Source: Chryseosolibacter sp964438975
GTDB lineage: Bacteria; Bacteroidota; Bacteroidia; Cytophagales; Cyclobacteriaceae
Direction of reading: 5' to 3'
DNA: 64,000 nt
Assembly (NCBI GenBank): GCA_964438975.1
Contig: CAYTMU010000018.1
Location: forward strand, 4,170 to 68,169
Shown: positions 1-10,047 of the stretch, one piece after another
Layout: each line of letters begins with the position of its first letter
Position numbering within the stretch: position 1 is the first letter of the stretch
Notes under the pieces: generated by a model
Told to the model about the DNA's origin: nothing
Database searches by the model: none
The model's input: the letters and a program-made list of their open reading frames with translations, nothing else
Made by a program: the position numbers and the translations under genes

Positions 1-164
1 GTAGACCTTCAGAATTTTATCCCACCTTTTGTCGTCTTAATAGATAAATGCCCGACGAAATACCGGCCCACTGGCACTCAGTATCTAGCGCATTCCTGTC
101 GTTTACCGGGTACCCCAGCACGCGTAGCGGTTCTTTTCGGGCTCCATAAAAAACAAGCAAACTC

Positions 165-2315
165 ATGAAACTTAATGTCATCACAAAAACCTGTCAACTG
201 CCGGACGGCCGTTCTATAACTATTGAAACAGGTAAACTTGCCCGTCAGGCAGACGGGTCCGTCGTTCTTCGGATGGGTAATACAATGCTGCTTGCATCAG
301 TTGTGGCTAACCAGAAAGGAAAAGAAGGGGCTGATTTTCTGCCACTCTCAGTCGACTACCAAGAGAAATTCGCCTCCACCGGAAAGGTTCCTGGGGGCTT
401 TCTAAAACGCGAAGGCAAACTCTCGGATTACGAGGTATTGATCAGCCGCCTTGTCGATCGCGCGATCCGACCGTTGTTCCCGGACGATTACCACGCCGAG
501 ACACAGGTAATGCTCTACCTGATCTCGGGAGATGAAAATGCGCTCCCCGATTCGCTCGCGGCATTTGCAGCGTCGGCGGCACTATCAGTATCCGATATTC
601 CTTTCGGTGGTCCTATTTCGGAAGTGCGCGTCGCGCGTATTGACGGAAAGTACGTAGTCAATCCGACGATGGCCGACAAAGCTCGCGCTGATATGGACTT
701 GATCGTTGCCGCTTCACTGGAAAACATCCTGATGGTCGAAGGCGAAATGAAGGAAGTAGGAGAGGACGATATGATCGAAGCTCTCAAGGTGGCCCACGAA
801 GCCATCAAGGTTCAGTGCCAACTCCAGATCGAACTGACCCAGGCGGTCGGCAAGACGGAGAAGCGCAAGTACGACCACGAAACTCACGACGAGAACCTCC
901 GCCAGGAGCTTTGGAACCTGCTCTACGAGAAAACTTATCAGCAAGCCAGGCTTCAGATCCAGAACAAGCACCTGAGGTCGGAAGGGTTCGATAAAATTAT
1001 CGAGGACTACCTCCTGTCACTGCCCGAGGACAGCATCGTCGACACAGATCTTGTAAAACGTTATTATCACGATATCCAGAAGAAGGCGTCCCGCGATCTC
1101 GTTCTGAATGAAGGCGTGCGCCTGGACGGACGGAAGCCAAACGAGATCCGTGAGATCTGGTCGGAGGTAGACTACCTCCCGTCACCGCATGGTTCAGCGG
1201 TCTTCACACGTGGTGAAACCCAATCACTGACAACAGTTACGCTTGGGACCAAACTCGATCAGCAAATGATCGATGGCGCGATGATCTCGGGATCCAGCAA
1301 ATTCATTCTGCACTACAACTTCCCGGGGTTCTCTACCGGTGAGGTGAAACCTAACCGCGGACCTGGAAGAAGGGAAGTTGGTCACGGCAATCTTGCACTC
1401 CGCGCACTCAGGCAGGTGCTTCCAGCGGATACTGATAACCCGTACACGATCCGCGTGGTTTCCGACATTCTGGAGTCCAATGGATCTTCATCGATGGCAA
1501 CCGTATGCGCGGGTTCCCTCGCGTTAATGGATGCCGGCGTTCCCGTAAAAGGCGCGGTTTCAGGAATTGCCATGGGAATGATCTCCGATAGCAAAACTGG
1601 CAAATACGCGATCCTGTCTGATATCCTCGGCGATGAAGATCACCTGGGGGATATGGATTTCAAAGTCACTGGTACCGACAAAGGTATCACCGCGTGTCAG
1701 ATGGACTTGAAGGTTGATGGGTTGACCTACGATGTGCTTAAGGAGGCGCTGCTTCAAGCGCGCGAAGGGAGGCTTCATATTCTCAACGAGATCAAGAAGA
1801 CGATGTCCGAGCCAAGGGCGGAACTGAAGCCGCACGCGCCACGGGCAACCACCGTTACGATCGACAAGGAATTGATCGGTGCAGTGATCGGCCCGGGAGG
1901 AAAGATCGTACAGGATATTCAGAACACTACAGGCGCAACGGTCGTCATCGAAGAAGTGGACAGCAAAGGTATCGTGAGTGTATTCGCGAGCAACAAGGAA
2001 TCAATGGAAGGTGCGTTGAGGCGGATTCGTGCGATCGTAGCCATGCCGGAAGTAGGCGAGGTTTACGAAGGCAAGGTCAAGTCAATCATGCCGTTCGGAG
2101 CATTTGTTGAATTCATGCCAGGTAAGGACGGATTGCTCCACATATCTGAAATCAAGTGGGAGCGCCTGGAGAACATGGAAGGCGTGCTGGAAGTCGGTGA
2201 GGAAGTACAGGTTAAACTCATTGAAATCGATAAGAAAACAGGCAAGTTCAGACTCTCCAGAAAAGTTTTGCTTCCGCGGCCACCTCGCAAGGAGACTACA
2301 GCCACGCAGGAATGA
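165..2315 (+). CDS. pnp: Polyribonucleotide nucleotidyltransferase (PNPase)
   Basis: This is a 716-residue phosphorolytic 3'-5' exoribonuclease that degrades mRNA in the cytoplasm, normally as a trimer. The order is two RNase PH domains (about residues 10-140 and 320-455) around an all-alpha linker, then a KH domain (about 555-615, with the GAVIGPGGKIVQ loop) and an S1 domain (about 625-695, with GAFVEFMPGKDGLLHISEI). The length is normal for the family. The ATG at 165 begins right at the first RNase PH strand. The 164 bases upstream show no gene; rpsO, a frequent neighbour of pnp, is not visible. rpoD follows after 72 bases on the same strand. Confidence 0.98.
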   Translation: MKLNVITKTCQLPDGRSITIETGKLARQADGSVVLRMGNTMLLASVVANQKGKEGADFLPLSVDYQEKFASTGKVPGGFLKREGKLSDYEVLISRLVDRAIRPLFPDDYHAETQVMLYLISGDENALPDSLAAFAASAALSVSDIPFGGPISEVRVARIDGKYVVNPTMADKARADMDLIVAASLENILMVEGEMKEVGEDDMIEALKVAHEAIKVQCQLQIELTQAVGKTEKRKYDHETHDENLRQELWNLLYEKTYQQARLQIQNKHLRSEGFDKIIEDYLLSLPEDSIVDTDLVKRYYHDIQKKASRDLVLNEGVRLDGRKPNEIREIWSEVDYLPSPHGSAVFTRGETQSLTTVTLGTKLDQQMIDGAMISGSSKFILHYNFPGFSTGEVKPNRGPGRREVGHGNLALRALRQVLPADTDNPYTIRVVSDILESNGSSSMATVCAGSLALMDAGVPVKGAVSGIAMGMISDSKTGKYAILSDILGDEDHLGDMDFKVTGTDKGITACQMDLKVDGLTYDVLKEALLQAREGRLHILNEIKKTMSEPRAELKPHAPRATTVTIDKELIGAVIGPGGKIVQDIQNTTGATVVIEEVDSKGIVSVFASNKESMEGALRRIRAIVAMPEVGEVYEGKVKSIMPFGAFVEFMPGKDGLLHISEIKWERLENMEGVLEVGEEVQVKLIEIDKKTGKFRLSRKVLLPRPPRKETTATQE

Positions 2316-2387
2316 AAGGCAGCGAGGATTGACAGGAACTAAGTTTTCCGTTTAATTTGTTACTCAATCAATGGTATCGCGACCTGA

Positions 2388-3251
2388 ATGAGACAGCTAA
2401 AGATCAGCAAACAGATCACCAACCGCGAGAGTCAATCGCTGGATAAGTATCTGCAGGAAATTGGGAAGGTAGATCTGCTGACGCCGGACGAGGAAGTGGA
2501 GTTGGCGAAACGGATCAAGGAAGGAGATCAGATCGCCCTTGAAAAGCTGACGAAGGCAAATCTTCGCTTTGTTGTCTCCGTTGCTAAGCAATACCAGAAC
2601 CAAGGGTTGTCCCTGGGTGACCTGATCAACGAGGGAAACCTCGGATTGATCAAGGCAGCCCAACGGTTCGACGAGACGAGGGGATTCAAATTCATCTCGT
2701 ATGCGGTGTGGTGGATACGTCAGTCGATCCTGCAAGCACTTGCTGAGCAGTCGCGTATTGTCAGACTTCCGCTGAATCGCGTTGGTTCACTCAACAAGAT
2801 ATCAAAGACGTTCTCGGAACTCGAACAGAAGTATGAACGCGAACCTTCACCGGAGGAACTCGCCGAGGTGCTCGATGTCACGACCGCAGAGGTCGTCGAT
2901 ACGATGAAGATATCCGGACGACACGTGTCAATGGACGCGCCATTCGTACAGGGAGAGGAAAATAGCCTTCTCGATGTACTTGAGAACGAGAGCGAGGAGA
3001 CGCCGGACTCCGGCCTGATGAACGACTCACTGCGCCGCGAGGTACAGCGGGCGTTGTCCACTCTCACGCAACGGGAAGCGGACGTCATCACGCTCTATTT
3101 CGGACTCAATGGCGAACACGCTATGACGCTTGAGGAGATCGGGGAAAAATTCAATCTGACCCGCGAGCGCGTTCGTCAAATTAAGGAAAAGGCTATCAGG
3201 CGGTTGCGGCATACCTCCAGAAGTAAAGCTTTAAAGCCTTACCTCGGTTAA
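2388..3251 (+). CDS. rpoD: Primary-type RNA polymerase sigma factor RpoD/SigA, copy 1
   Basis: This 287-residue group 1 sigma factor directs RNA polymerase to promoters. It has the short form typical of Bacteroidota, without the region 1.1 and non-conserved insert of the E. coli protein. Region 1.2 is near the N-terminus (DKYLQEIGKVDLL), region 2 runs about 55-125 (NLRFVVSVAKQYQNQGL, FISYAVWWIRQSI), region 3 follows, and region 4.2 carries NLTRERVRQIKEKAIRRLRH. A paralogue of equal length lies at 44999-45862. A hand comparison gives about 31 differences in 287 residues, and the first 30 residues are identical. A hairpin terminator follows the stop codon. Confidence 0.97.
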   Translation: MRQLKISKQITNRESQSLDKYLQEIGKVDLLTPDEEVELAKRIKEGDQIALEKLTKANLRFVVSVAKQYQNQGLSLGDLINEGNLGLIKAAQRFDETRGFKFISYAVWWIRQSILQALAEQSRIVRLPLNRVGSLNKISKTFSELEQKYEREPSPEELAEVLDVTTAEVVDTMKISGRHVSMDAPFVQGEENSLLDVLENESEETPDSGLMNDSLRREVQRALSTLTQREADVITLYFGLNGEHAMTLEEIGEKFNLTRERVRQIKEKAIRRLRHTSRSKALKPYLG

Positions 3252-3274
3252 GAACCAGCGAAAATATCACCGGC

Positions 3275-3304
3275 AAGGGTCTCTAACAGGACCCTTTGTT
3301 TTAT
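3275..3304 (+). terminator. Rho-independent terminator after rpoD copy 1
   Basis: A 7-bp perfect stem (AAGGGTC at 3275-3281, GACCCTT at 3290-3296) with an 8-base loop is followed by a T-rich tract. It sits between the rpoD stop and trxB, so it separates the two transcripts. Confidence 0.7.
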
Positions 3305-3334
3305 CTTTCCGCATTCTAATAAGACACACTGGCA

Positions 3335-4285
3335 ATGAGCAAGGAAGTTGTAAAAGTATTGATCATCGGTTCAGGACCGGCTGGCTATACGGCCGCCATC
3401 TACGCAGCGCGGGCAGGCCTGAACCCTGTCCTCTACACCGGCGGAACGCCGGGAGGGCAATTGACGACTACCAACGACGTCGAAAATTTTCCGGGTTATC
3501 CCGATGGGATCAACGGGCCACAGATGATGCTCGACCTCCAGAAACAGGCCGAGCGCTTTGGCACGAAGATACACTACGGTGTTGCAACGTCGGTCGACTT
3601 CAGCAGCTATCCACTGCGCGTGACAGTAGACGAGAAACAGGACATCATAGCTGAGAGTGTGATTATCGCCACCGGCGCATCTGCCAAGTACCTCGGCATT
3701 CCCAGTGAAACCCTGTACAACAACAGGGGTGTATCGGCATGTGCGGTCTGCGATGGTTATTTCTACCGCGACCGGGAGGTGGCAGTGGTTGGCGCTGGCG
3801 ATTCGGCGGCGGAAGAGGCGACCTACCTCTCGAAATTATGCACGAAGGTTCATCTCCTCGTTCGGCGCGATGAGATGAGAGCATCGAAGATCATGCAACA
3901 GCGGGTGTTGAATACGCCGAATATCGAGATTCATTGGAATACAGAGACCGACGAAATCCTCGGTGACGACAATGGTGTAAACGGCGTGCGCGTCGTGAAC
4001 AACAAGACCGGCGAGAAGAAAGTGATTCCGATCCAGGGATTCTTTTTGGCGATCGGGCACCAACCGAACACCGATATCTTCAGAGGTATTATCGACATGG
4101 ATGAGACGGGATATATTCAGGTGATCCCCGGCTCGACGAAAACGAACGTGCCCGGCGTTTTTGCCGTAGGAGATGCAGCGGATAAAGTGTATCGCCAGGC
4201 GGTAACAGCTGCGGGTACCGGATGCATGGGAGCACTCGACGCCGAGAAGTTTCTCGTCGCGAAGGAAATGGAACCCGCTCAATAA
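3335..4285 (+). CDS. trxB: Thioredoxin-disulfide reductase
   Basis: This 316-residue NADPH- and FAD-dependent enzyme reduces thioredoxin in the cytoplasm. An N-terminal FAD-binding GSGPAG is at about 12-17, the redox-active CAVC pair is C136/C139, an NADPH-binding GAGDSAAEEA is at about 153-162, and a second FAD motif GVFAVGDAAD lies near the C-terminus. The length is that of low-molecular-weight bacterial TrxB. The stop is 8 bases before the bshB1 start, so the two probably form one transcript, pairing thioredoxin and bacillithiol redox functions. Confidence 0.97.
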   Translation: MSKEVVKVLIIGSGPAGYTAAIYAARAGLNPVLYTGGTPGGQLTTTNDVENFPGYPDGINGPQMMLDLQKQAERFGTKIHYGVATSVDFSSYPLRVTVDEKQDIIAESVIIATGASAKYLGIPSETLYNNRGVSACAVCDGYFYRDREVAVVGAGDSAAEEATYLSKLCTKVHLLVRRDEMRASKIMQQRVLNTPNIEIHWNTETDEILGDDNGVNGVRVVNNKTGEKKVIPIQGFFLAIGHQPNTDIFRGIIDMDETGYIQVIPGSTKTNVPGVFAVGDAADKVYRQAVTAAGTGCMGALDAEKFLVAKEMEPAQ

Positions 4286-4293
4286 AGAGGATC

Positions 4294-5013
4294 ATGGAAC
4301 TCGATATCCTGGTGCTGGCAGCACACCCCGACGATGCAGAACTGGGGTGCGGTGGAACGATCATAAAGCATACGGTTGCGGGATATAAAGTGGGCATTGC
4401 CGACCTGACCCGCGGCGAACTCGGTACCCGCGGTACACCTGAGTTAAGAATTGCCGAGGCAAACGAATCGTCGGGAATACTGGGGGTATCCATCCGCGAG
4501 AATATTGGTCTTGCCGACGGCTTCTTCGCAAATGACGAGGAAAGTCAACGCAAGGTGATCCGTGTTATACGGAAGTACCGACCTCGGATCGTACTCGCCA
4601 ATGCGATCTACGACCGTCACATCGACCATGGAAAAGGAGCGTCACTTGCCCACGACGCATGCTTCCTGTCAGGCCTGGTGAAAATCGAGACCCAGGATGA
4701 AGAGGGAACCCGGCAAGCGCCCTGGCGTCCGGAAGTAGTGTATCACTTCGTGCAGAGTCAGTTTATAACGCCTGACTTTATTGTGGATATTTCATCGGAA
4801 TGGCCGACCAAGATGAAAGCGATCCGCGCATTTGCTTCACAATTCCACGATCCGGGAAGCAAAGAGCCGGAGACCTACATCAGCAAACCCGGGTTCTTGA
4901 GGATGCTCGAAGCGCGGGCGATTGAGTATGGCCACGCGATCGGCGCTGACTACGGAGAAGGGTTCACTGCGCGACGGTTCGTCGGGGTGAGCAACTTGTT
5001 TAACCTTCGGTAA
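4294..5013 (+). CDS. bshB1: Bacillithiol biosynthesis deacetylase BshB1 (PIG-L family)
   Basis: This 239-residue member of the PIG-L/LmbE zinc deacetylase family is predicted to convert GlcNAc-malate to GlcN-malate in bacillithiol synthesis. The zinc motif AHPDDAELGCGG lies at residues 9-20 and a third histidine ligand lies in RHIDHGKGASLAHDA. The frame stays open upstream to 4222, but ATG 4294 is chosen because family members begin directly with the strand before AHPDD and because AAAGAGG lies just before it. The earlier start would overlap trxB. The gene ends 4 bases from convergent pdxH. Family assignment is strong; the exact substrate rests on Bacteroidota homologues. Confidence 0.88.
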   Translation: MELDILVLAAHPDDAELGCGGTIIKHTVAGYKVGIADLTRGELGTRGTPELRIAEANESSGILGVSIRENIGLADGFFANDEESQRKVIRVIRKYRPRIVLANAIYDRHIDHGKGASLAHDACFLSGLVKIETQDEEGTRQAPWRPEVVYHFVQSQFITPDFIVDISSEWPTKMKAIRAFASQFHDPGSKEPETYISKPGFLRMLEARAIEYGHAIGADYGEGFTARRFVGVSNLFNLR

Positions 5014-5017
5014 CGAG

Positions 5018-5662
5018 TTAGGGCGCGAGCCGTCTGATATCCCAGGAGCCTGCTGCGGTCTTCACGTATTGTATCCTATCGTGCATGCGTCCGGGCCCTC
5101 CCTGCCAGAATTCGATCTTTTGCACATCGACTTGAAATCCTCCCCAGTGACCGGGGCGCTCCAGGACTGGCTGTCCCTCGAATTTCTTTTCGATCATGCG
5201 GAAACGTTCCTCCAGAACATCCCTGGTTTCAACCGCGGTACTTTGCGGAGAAGCCCATGCCCCGATCTGCGATTCACGCGGACGACTTTGGAAGTAAATG
5301 TCGGAGACTTCACTTGCCACGCGTGACGTTATGCCCTCAATGCGAACCTGTCTCTCAAGTTCGGGCCAAAAGAATGTTAACGCGCACGCTGGATTATTTT
5401 GAAGCTCTTTGCCCTTTTTACTCTGGTAATTCGTGTAAAAAAGAAATCGATCGTTATCGAGTCCTTTTAACAATACGATTCGTCCCGACGGACGGCCGCG
5501 CTCATCGACAGTCGCAAGATGCATAGCGTTGGGCTCCGCGACTTCAGATGCGATCGCTTCGGAAAACCATTTCTGAAATTGTCGGAATGGATCCACATCA
5601 ACACTTGCGGCATCGAGTGTAGCCTTTCTATAGTCTTTTCGTATATTAGCTATATCCTGCAT
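5018..5662 (-). CDS. pdxH: Pyridoxamine 5'-phosphate oxidase
   Basis: This 214-residue FMN enzyme oxidises pyridoxine or pyridoxamine 5'-phosphate to pyridoxal 5'-phosphate. The FMN-binding split barrel carries GRPSGRIVLLKG and FYTNYQSKKGKEL. The C-terminal dimerisation segment (FQVDVQKIEFWQGGPGRMHD and the terminal WDIRRLAP) is intact, so the gene is full length. It converges with bshB1 and is divergent from yqgE across a 182-base intergenic region that must hold both promoters. Confidence 0.97.
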   Translation of the reverse strand: MQDIANIRKDYRKATLDAASVDVDPFRQFQKWFSEAIASEVAEPNAMHLATVDERGRPSGRIVLLKGLDNDRFLFYTNYQSKKGKELQNNPACALTFFWPELERQVRIEGITSRVASEVSDIYFQSRPRESQIGAWASPQSTAVETRDVLEERFRMIEKKFEGQPVLERPGHWGGFQVDVQKIEFWQGGPGRMHDRIQYVKTAAGSWDIRRLAP

Positions 5663-5844
5663 TCTTTCATTCGGTTAATATAACGCACGCTTCGAGTCCC
5701 TCGCTCACAGTATTCAGGCACGAAATTTATCAAAGAAATAAGATTTGCATAGATGAAGGTTAAGTATTTTATTCATGTATCGGATGGAGCTATTCTCCTT
5801 GCCCTGCCTGAGTGAAATAAAGACATTCAATCGAAATACCAGCG

Positions 5845-6420
5845 ATGGATTTTTTCAAGTACCGGAATAAAATCAAACCAGAGAAGGGTAGGCTGTTGAT
5901 ATCAGAACCATTTTTGCCTGATCCCAATTTCGAGAGAACGGTAGTGCTACTGTGTGAGCACAATGAGGAAGGATCGTTTGGTTTTGTATTGAACAAACCA
6001 TCGATATTGAAAGTGAGTGAGGTGATGGAGGATCTCGGCGATCTCGAGAGTGTTGTCTACGTCGGCGGTCCGGTTCAGCAGGATACGCTACACTTCATCC
6101 ACCGCAACGCGCTACTGGAGAATGCTGTTGAAATAGCTGATAGTATCCATTGGGGAGGTGCCTTCGAGAGTTTGCTATTATTGTTCGAAACGCGCCAGTT
6201 CGAAGAGAAGAACATTCGCTTCTTTCTCGGCTATAGTGGTTGGGGCCCCGGGCAACTGGAAGCGGAACTCGATCAGGATTCATGGATCGTTTGTGACTAT
6301 GTTACTGACCAGCTATTATTCGACACAGGGCCGGAGGTAATGTGGAGAAAAGCTCTTGAAGGTATGGGAGGACGATTTTCGATGTATTCGAACTATCCCG
6401 TTGATCCGAGGTTGAATTAG
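5845..6420 (+). CDS. yqgE: YqgE/AlgH (UPF0301, DUF179) family protein
   Basis: This 191-residue cytoplasmic protein belongs to a widespread family of unsettled function. The signature segments are visible: GSFGFVLNKP at about 50-60 and VVYVGGPVQQDTLHFIH at about 70-86. The N-terminal extension before GRLLISEPFLPDPNF is short, as in Bacteroidota homologues. A DUF349 gene follows after 36 bases with a good ribosome binding site, so co-transcription is possible. No function is assigned beyond the family. Confidence 0.93.
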   Translation: MDFFKYRNKIKPEKGRLLISEPFLPDPNFERTVVLLCEHNEEGSFGFVLNKPSILKVSEVMEDLGDLESVVYVGGPVQQDTLHFIHRNALLENAVEIADSIHWGGAFESLLLLFETRQFEEKNIRFFLGYSGWGPGQLEAELDQDSWIVCDYVTDQLLFDTGPEVMWRKALEGMGGRFSMYSNYPVDPRLN

Positions 6421-6456
6421 GCTTTTTTAAGTAACTTAGCATAAAAGGGGGGAGAA

Positions 6457-8325
6457 ATGGATTCTTTTACCATGGAAATCGAAAAAGACAATCGCGATGG
6501 ACTTGATCACGTACATGGACCTGCGAGGGCAGAGTTCCGAGTGCTTAATTCCGAAGCGGATCTTTCCGAAAAGGACGAAAGTGAAGACGACACTATCGAG
6601 GATGATGAACAGAAACATGTCGACTACAGCAATTATTCCAAGGAACAGGTCGTCGCCCTTGTAAAAGAGTTGTCTAAAGAAACGAATCACAAGAAGGTTG
6701 ATCATATTCTGCGGGAGGTCAAACCACATTACGACGAGATCCGAGACCGCGAAAAACAAACTGCACTCGACAAATTCCTGCAAGAGGGTGGTGAGGCGGA
6801 TGACTTCGACTATAAGGGCGACGACCTTGACACCGCCTTCGATGCTCACGTCAAACTGATCCGGGATCGACGTACGCAGTATTTCCGACAACAGGAGGAA
6901 CAAAAGGCGGAGAATCTGAGAAGGAAACTGGACCTGATTGAACGCCTGCGCGTGTTGGTCGATTCTCCTGACAACACCAACCAGTTCGACACTTTCAAGG
7001 AGTTGCAGAAGGAATGGCGTGGCATTGGCCCTGTCCCGGCAACGCAGGCAAGGACATTGTGGGCAAACTATCACGCCCTCGTCGATCGATTCTACGACAA
7101 CCAGAGCATTTACTTCGAGTTGAAAGAACTGGACAGGCGAAAAAACCTTGAGTCCAAACAAGATCTGTGTGTACGTGCCGAGCGGCTCGCCGAAGTAGAG
7201 ATCATCAAGGATGCCATTCGCGAACTCAACGAGCTTCATCAGGAGTTCAAACATATCGGGCCCGTTCCTGCAGATGAAAAGGAAGCCATATGGCAGCGAT
7301 TCAAGACCGCTTCCGATGCGGTGTACTCGCGGCGCGATGCCTATCTACACAGTCTGCAGGATGAACTCCAGAAGAACCTTGAGCTCAAGCTCAAGTATGG
7401 CGAGGAAGCGGAGTCCTATGCGAGTTTTCTAAGTGACCGGATCAAGGAGTGGAATGAGAAGACCCGTGAAATCCTCGAGCTTCAGAAAAAGTGGGAGGGC
7501 GCCGGTGGATTACCACGGGCAAAAGCCAAGGACGTCAACAAGAAATTCTGGTCAGCCTTCAAGTCGTTTTTCAACAATAAGAATACTTTTTTTAAGAAAC
7601 TTGATGAAGAACGTGAACAGAACCTGCAGGTAAAGAACGAACTGATCAAGCACGCGCTGGAACTGAAAGACAGCGAGGACTGGGAAAAGACATCCAACGA
7701 TTTGAAAGCTCTTCAGCAAAAATGGAAGGACGTCGGACCGGTGCCGGAGAAGTTTCGCGAAAAGTTATTCCGTGAGTTCAAAGATGCCTGTGATTATTTC
7801 TTCGCTCAGAAGCGTGGACAGACGGGCAAGGTCGAGCAGGAACAGATCGACAACCTGAACATGAAGGTTGCTATTGTCGAAGATCTGGAACGGCATGTTG
7901 CGGAAAACACTGCCTCTATTGAAGAGTTGAGAAATCTCCAGGATCGCTATGCCAGCATCGGATTCGTGCCGCGAAAGGATATTGCTTCGATGAAGAGCCG
8001 TTATCACGAAGCCGTTGAGAAGTTCGTGGCAGCAATACCTGATCTCACCGATGACGAGCGTAGCATGGCGTTGCTGGAAAACCAGGTGAGTGATCTGCGT
8101 AAGGATCCAATGGCAGATCGCAAGCTTTTCCACAAGGAGCAGGCTATTCGCAAGAAGATCACGAAGGCGGAGAATGACATAGCACTTTGGAAAAACAACC
8201 TTGAATTCTTTGGACGTTCCCAAAATGCTGACAAAGTCCGGGACGAATTCAATGAAAAGATACGAGTTGCAACAGAACACCTGAAAGAGTTGAAGCAACA
8301 ACTCAAGTTCCTCCGTACAGTCTAG
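6457..8325 (+). CDS. DUF349 repeat protein
   Basis: This 622-residue highly charged helical protein has an acidic N-terminus followed by about five DUF349 units. Each unit has a variant of W-x-x-x-G-P-V-P followed by a helix with a conserved aromatic: WRGIGPVPATQ, FKHIGPVPADEK, WEGAGGLPRAKA, WKDVGPVPEKF and YASIGFVPRKD. No signal peptide or membrane segment is seen. A purine-rich GGGGGAGAA just before ATG 6457 is an unusually strong ribosome binding site for this window. The molecular function of DUF349 proteins is not settled, so none is given. Confidence 0.9.
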   Translation: MDSFTMEIEKDNRDGLDHVHGPARAEFRVLNSEADLSEKDESEDDTIEDDEQKHVDYSNYSKEQVVALVKELSKETNHKKVDHILREVKPHYDEIRDREKQTALDKFLQEGGEADDFDYKGDDLDTAFDAHVKLIRDRRTQYFRQQEEQKAENLRRKLDLIERLRVLVDSPDNTNQFDTFKELQKEWRGIGPVPATQARTLWANYHALVDRFYDNQSIYFELKELDRRKNLESKQDLCVRAERLAEVEIIKDAIRELNELHQEFKHIGPVPADEKEAIWQRFKTASDAVYSRRDAYLHSLQDELQKNLELKLKYGEEAESYASFLSDRIKEWNEKTREILELQKKWEGAGGLPRAKAKDVNKKFWSAFKSFFNNKNTFFKKLDEEREQNLQVKNELIKHALELKDSEDWEKTSNDLKALQQKWKDVGPVPEKFREKLFREFKDACDYFFAQKRGQTGKVEQEQIDNLNMKVAIVEDLERHVAENTASIEELRNLQDRYASIGFVPRKDIASMKSRYHEAVEKFVAAIPDLTDDERSMALLENQVSDLRKDPMADRKLFHKEQAIRKKITKAENDIALWKNNLEFFGRSQNADKVRDEFNEKIRVATEHLKELKQQLKFLRTV

Positions 8326-8334
8326 CCGAGTTGC

Positions 8335-10047
8335 TTAGTGTGACGCCTGGACGTTTTCGAACCTGATCTCGTGCGGCGACAACACAATCCTGCCACCGTT
8401 CCAGTGCACAGGGATTTCTCGTGCCGTCATATTTGCGAGCGCGAGGATCTTGTTATCCAGCAACACAGCGGTAATCGAGAGAGGATCACTGCTTGATAGC
8501 GGCTCAACGGCGCGTCCCTGAAAAGGCGCCAGCATCCGAAGCGTGTCATAGACCGGATAAGCACGACAGCCCATATCGATGATGCCCTGGCTTCCCACGG
8601 TTTGATACAAGGTCACTGACGACCCCATGCCTTTTGAAAGACTGCATATCGCGCCAAACGTCCACAGCGACGCCAGCACCTCTGATTGTCTGGGATCCGT
8701 CCGCTGAATTTCCTCGACGACAAGGTCGGCCGGATCCGTGGCGTAGGGATTGAAACGCCTGCGCAACGTCAAGGGTGAAACGTGAACTGGCATTCCCTGG
8801 CCGTAAATGGATTTGGTACTCCGGATGAGAAACTCAAGCGAGGCGGCATTCTCCAGAATCGTCAGATCGTCTGACGCATGCTCCTGTGGATCCATCGAGA
8901 AGGTGACGAAGTCAACGCCTCCCGTACGAAAGCGATTCCGGTTGATCTCGGTGAAGTTGTAGTCCGTCCCAACTCCGAATTGTACACGGGGGAAAGCCGT
9001 TTTCAGAGTACCCACCAGATCGATTATCTCCTGACTCGTGACAAGTGCCCCCTTCCGCAGGAGAATCACCTTTTTAAGACGTACTTTGTTTTGCTGGCAG
9101 ATGACGGTGAACCCAGCCATTTCGTCCGCGAAATTGTCGGTTAAATGAAGGACCACCTCCAAGGGTAATCCCAGTGCGAAGGCATTTTCGTATTCCCTGG
9201 AGAAGTCGGCCGAAAATCGTTGGGATGAGGGCTGAAGGTCGATGCGGTAATGACTCAGTTTCAACCCTCGGATCATTGTGACCATTTCGTCTGATAGCCG
9301 CTCTACCTCCGATGAAGCACCGATGCCCAGCGATGGTAGCACGGTTTGGATCCCGGATGGCAGCAGCGTAACGCCCGTGTCATCAGGTACTTCCGTCGGT
9401 AAAGGCTCGACCGGCTTCAGCGTAATGCGTTGGTATACTTCGGTTCCCTTCTTCAACTCGACAGGGAAGGGGATGTCGAGTGGTGTACAGAAAGTTTTGT
9501 AGGAAGCATCACCCCAGTTTCTCTGATCCTCCGTCTCGAATATATCACCTTCGAAGATGGCCACAAAGCGATCCTCACCCGCCGTCCAGGTCATAGACCG
9601 GATATTCTTGAACGGATTGTCCGGGGCGATGTCGGTCGGAAAGATATTCTCCGACGTCGAACCATCGTCGTGAACGATCGTGCACGGCTTTCCAGCCACG
9701 AGGGGGGGATGTAACAGACAGAAACCGGCGCGGTTCTTCCTGAAATCCTCGAGCATTCTTCCGCGAATTTCAAACGTGATCACCCCATCCGCCTTTCCCA
9801 CGATCTCCGTTTTCCAGGACATCACAGAGACACCACCGTTGATATGCGTAGACTCGTAGGCTAAGCGGAATTCATTATCCAGGCTCTCGATCTCCTCGTT
9901 TGTGATGTCGTGAACCATCGTATTCCAGTTGTGATCCCGAAGTGCGAAGTAGATCATCCGGATGACCTCGCTGTTCCGATAGGTGATGCGTCGCAAAAAT
10001 CCGTTTTCGTAGACCAGACGTACGGGCCCGGCGTAAAGTGTTTTCAT
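8335..10047 (-). CDS. D-apionate lactonase (ApnL)-like protein
   Basis: This 570-residue protein resembles the ApnL family, which opens D-apionolactone to D-apionate in apiose catabolism. The recognisable part is the N-terminus (TLYAGPVRLVYENGFLRRI, then EVIRMIYFALRDHNW). A beta-rich N-terminal part, a central segment that looks like a TIM barrel (about 230-480) and a small beta C-terminal part can be inferred. No signal peptide is seen, so it is cytoplasmic. It converges with the DUF349 gene and is divergent from a kinase-like gene. No other apiose genes (isomerase, oxo-isoapionate enzymes) lie nearby, so the true substrate may be another sugar lactone or glycoside. Confidence 0.6.
   Translation of the reverse strand: MKTLYAGPVRLVYENGFLRRITYRNSEVIRMIYFALRDHNWNTMVHDITNEEIESLDNEFRLAYESTHINGGVSVMSWKTEIVGKADGVITFEIRGRMLEDFRKNRAGFCLLHPPLVAGKPCTIVHDDGSTSENIFPTDIAPDNPFKNIRSMTWTAGEDRFVAIFEGDIFETEDQRNWGDASYKTFCTPLDIPFPVELKKGTEVYQRITLKPVEPLPTEVPDDTGVTLLPSGIQTVLPSLGIGASSEVERLSDEMVTMIRGLKLSHYRIDLQPSSQRFSADFSREYENAFALGLPLEVVLHLTDNFADEMAGFTVICQQNKVRLKKVILLRKGALVTSQEIIDLVGTLKTAFPRVQFGVGTDYNFTEINRNRFRTGGVDFVTFSMDPQEHASDDLTILENAASLEFLIRSTKSIYGQGMPVHVSPLTLRRRFNPYATDPADLVVEEIQRTDPRQSEVLASLWTFGAICSLSKGMGSSVTLYQTVGSQGIIDMGCRAYPVYDTLRMLAPFQGRAVEPLSSSDPLSITAVLLDNKILALANMTAREIPVHWNGGRIVLSPHEIRFENVQASH

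Noticed and set aside
6436..7254. Long minus-strand open frame of 272 residues
   Set aside because: It lies antisense within the DUF349 gene; the phenylalanine/leucine-rich composition is the mirror of Glu/Lys-rich coding sequence and no family is recognisable.
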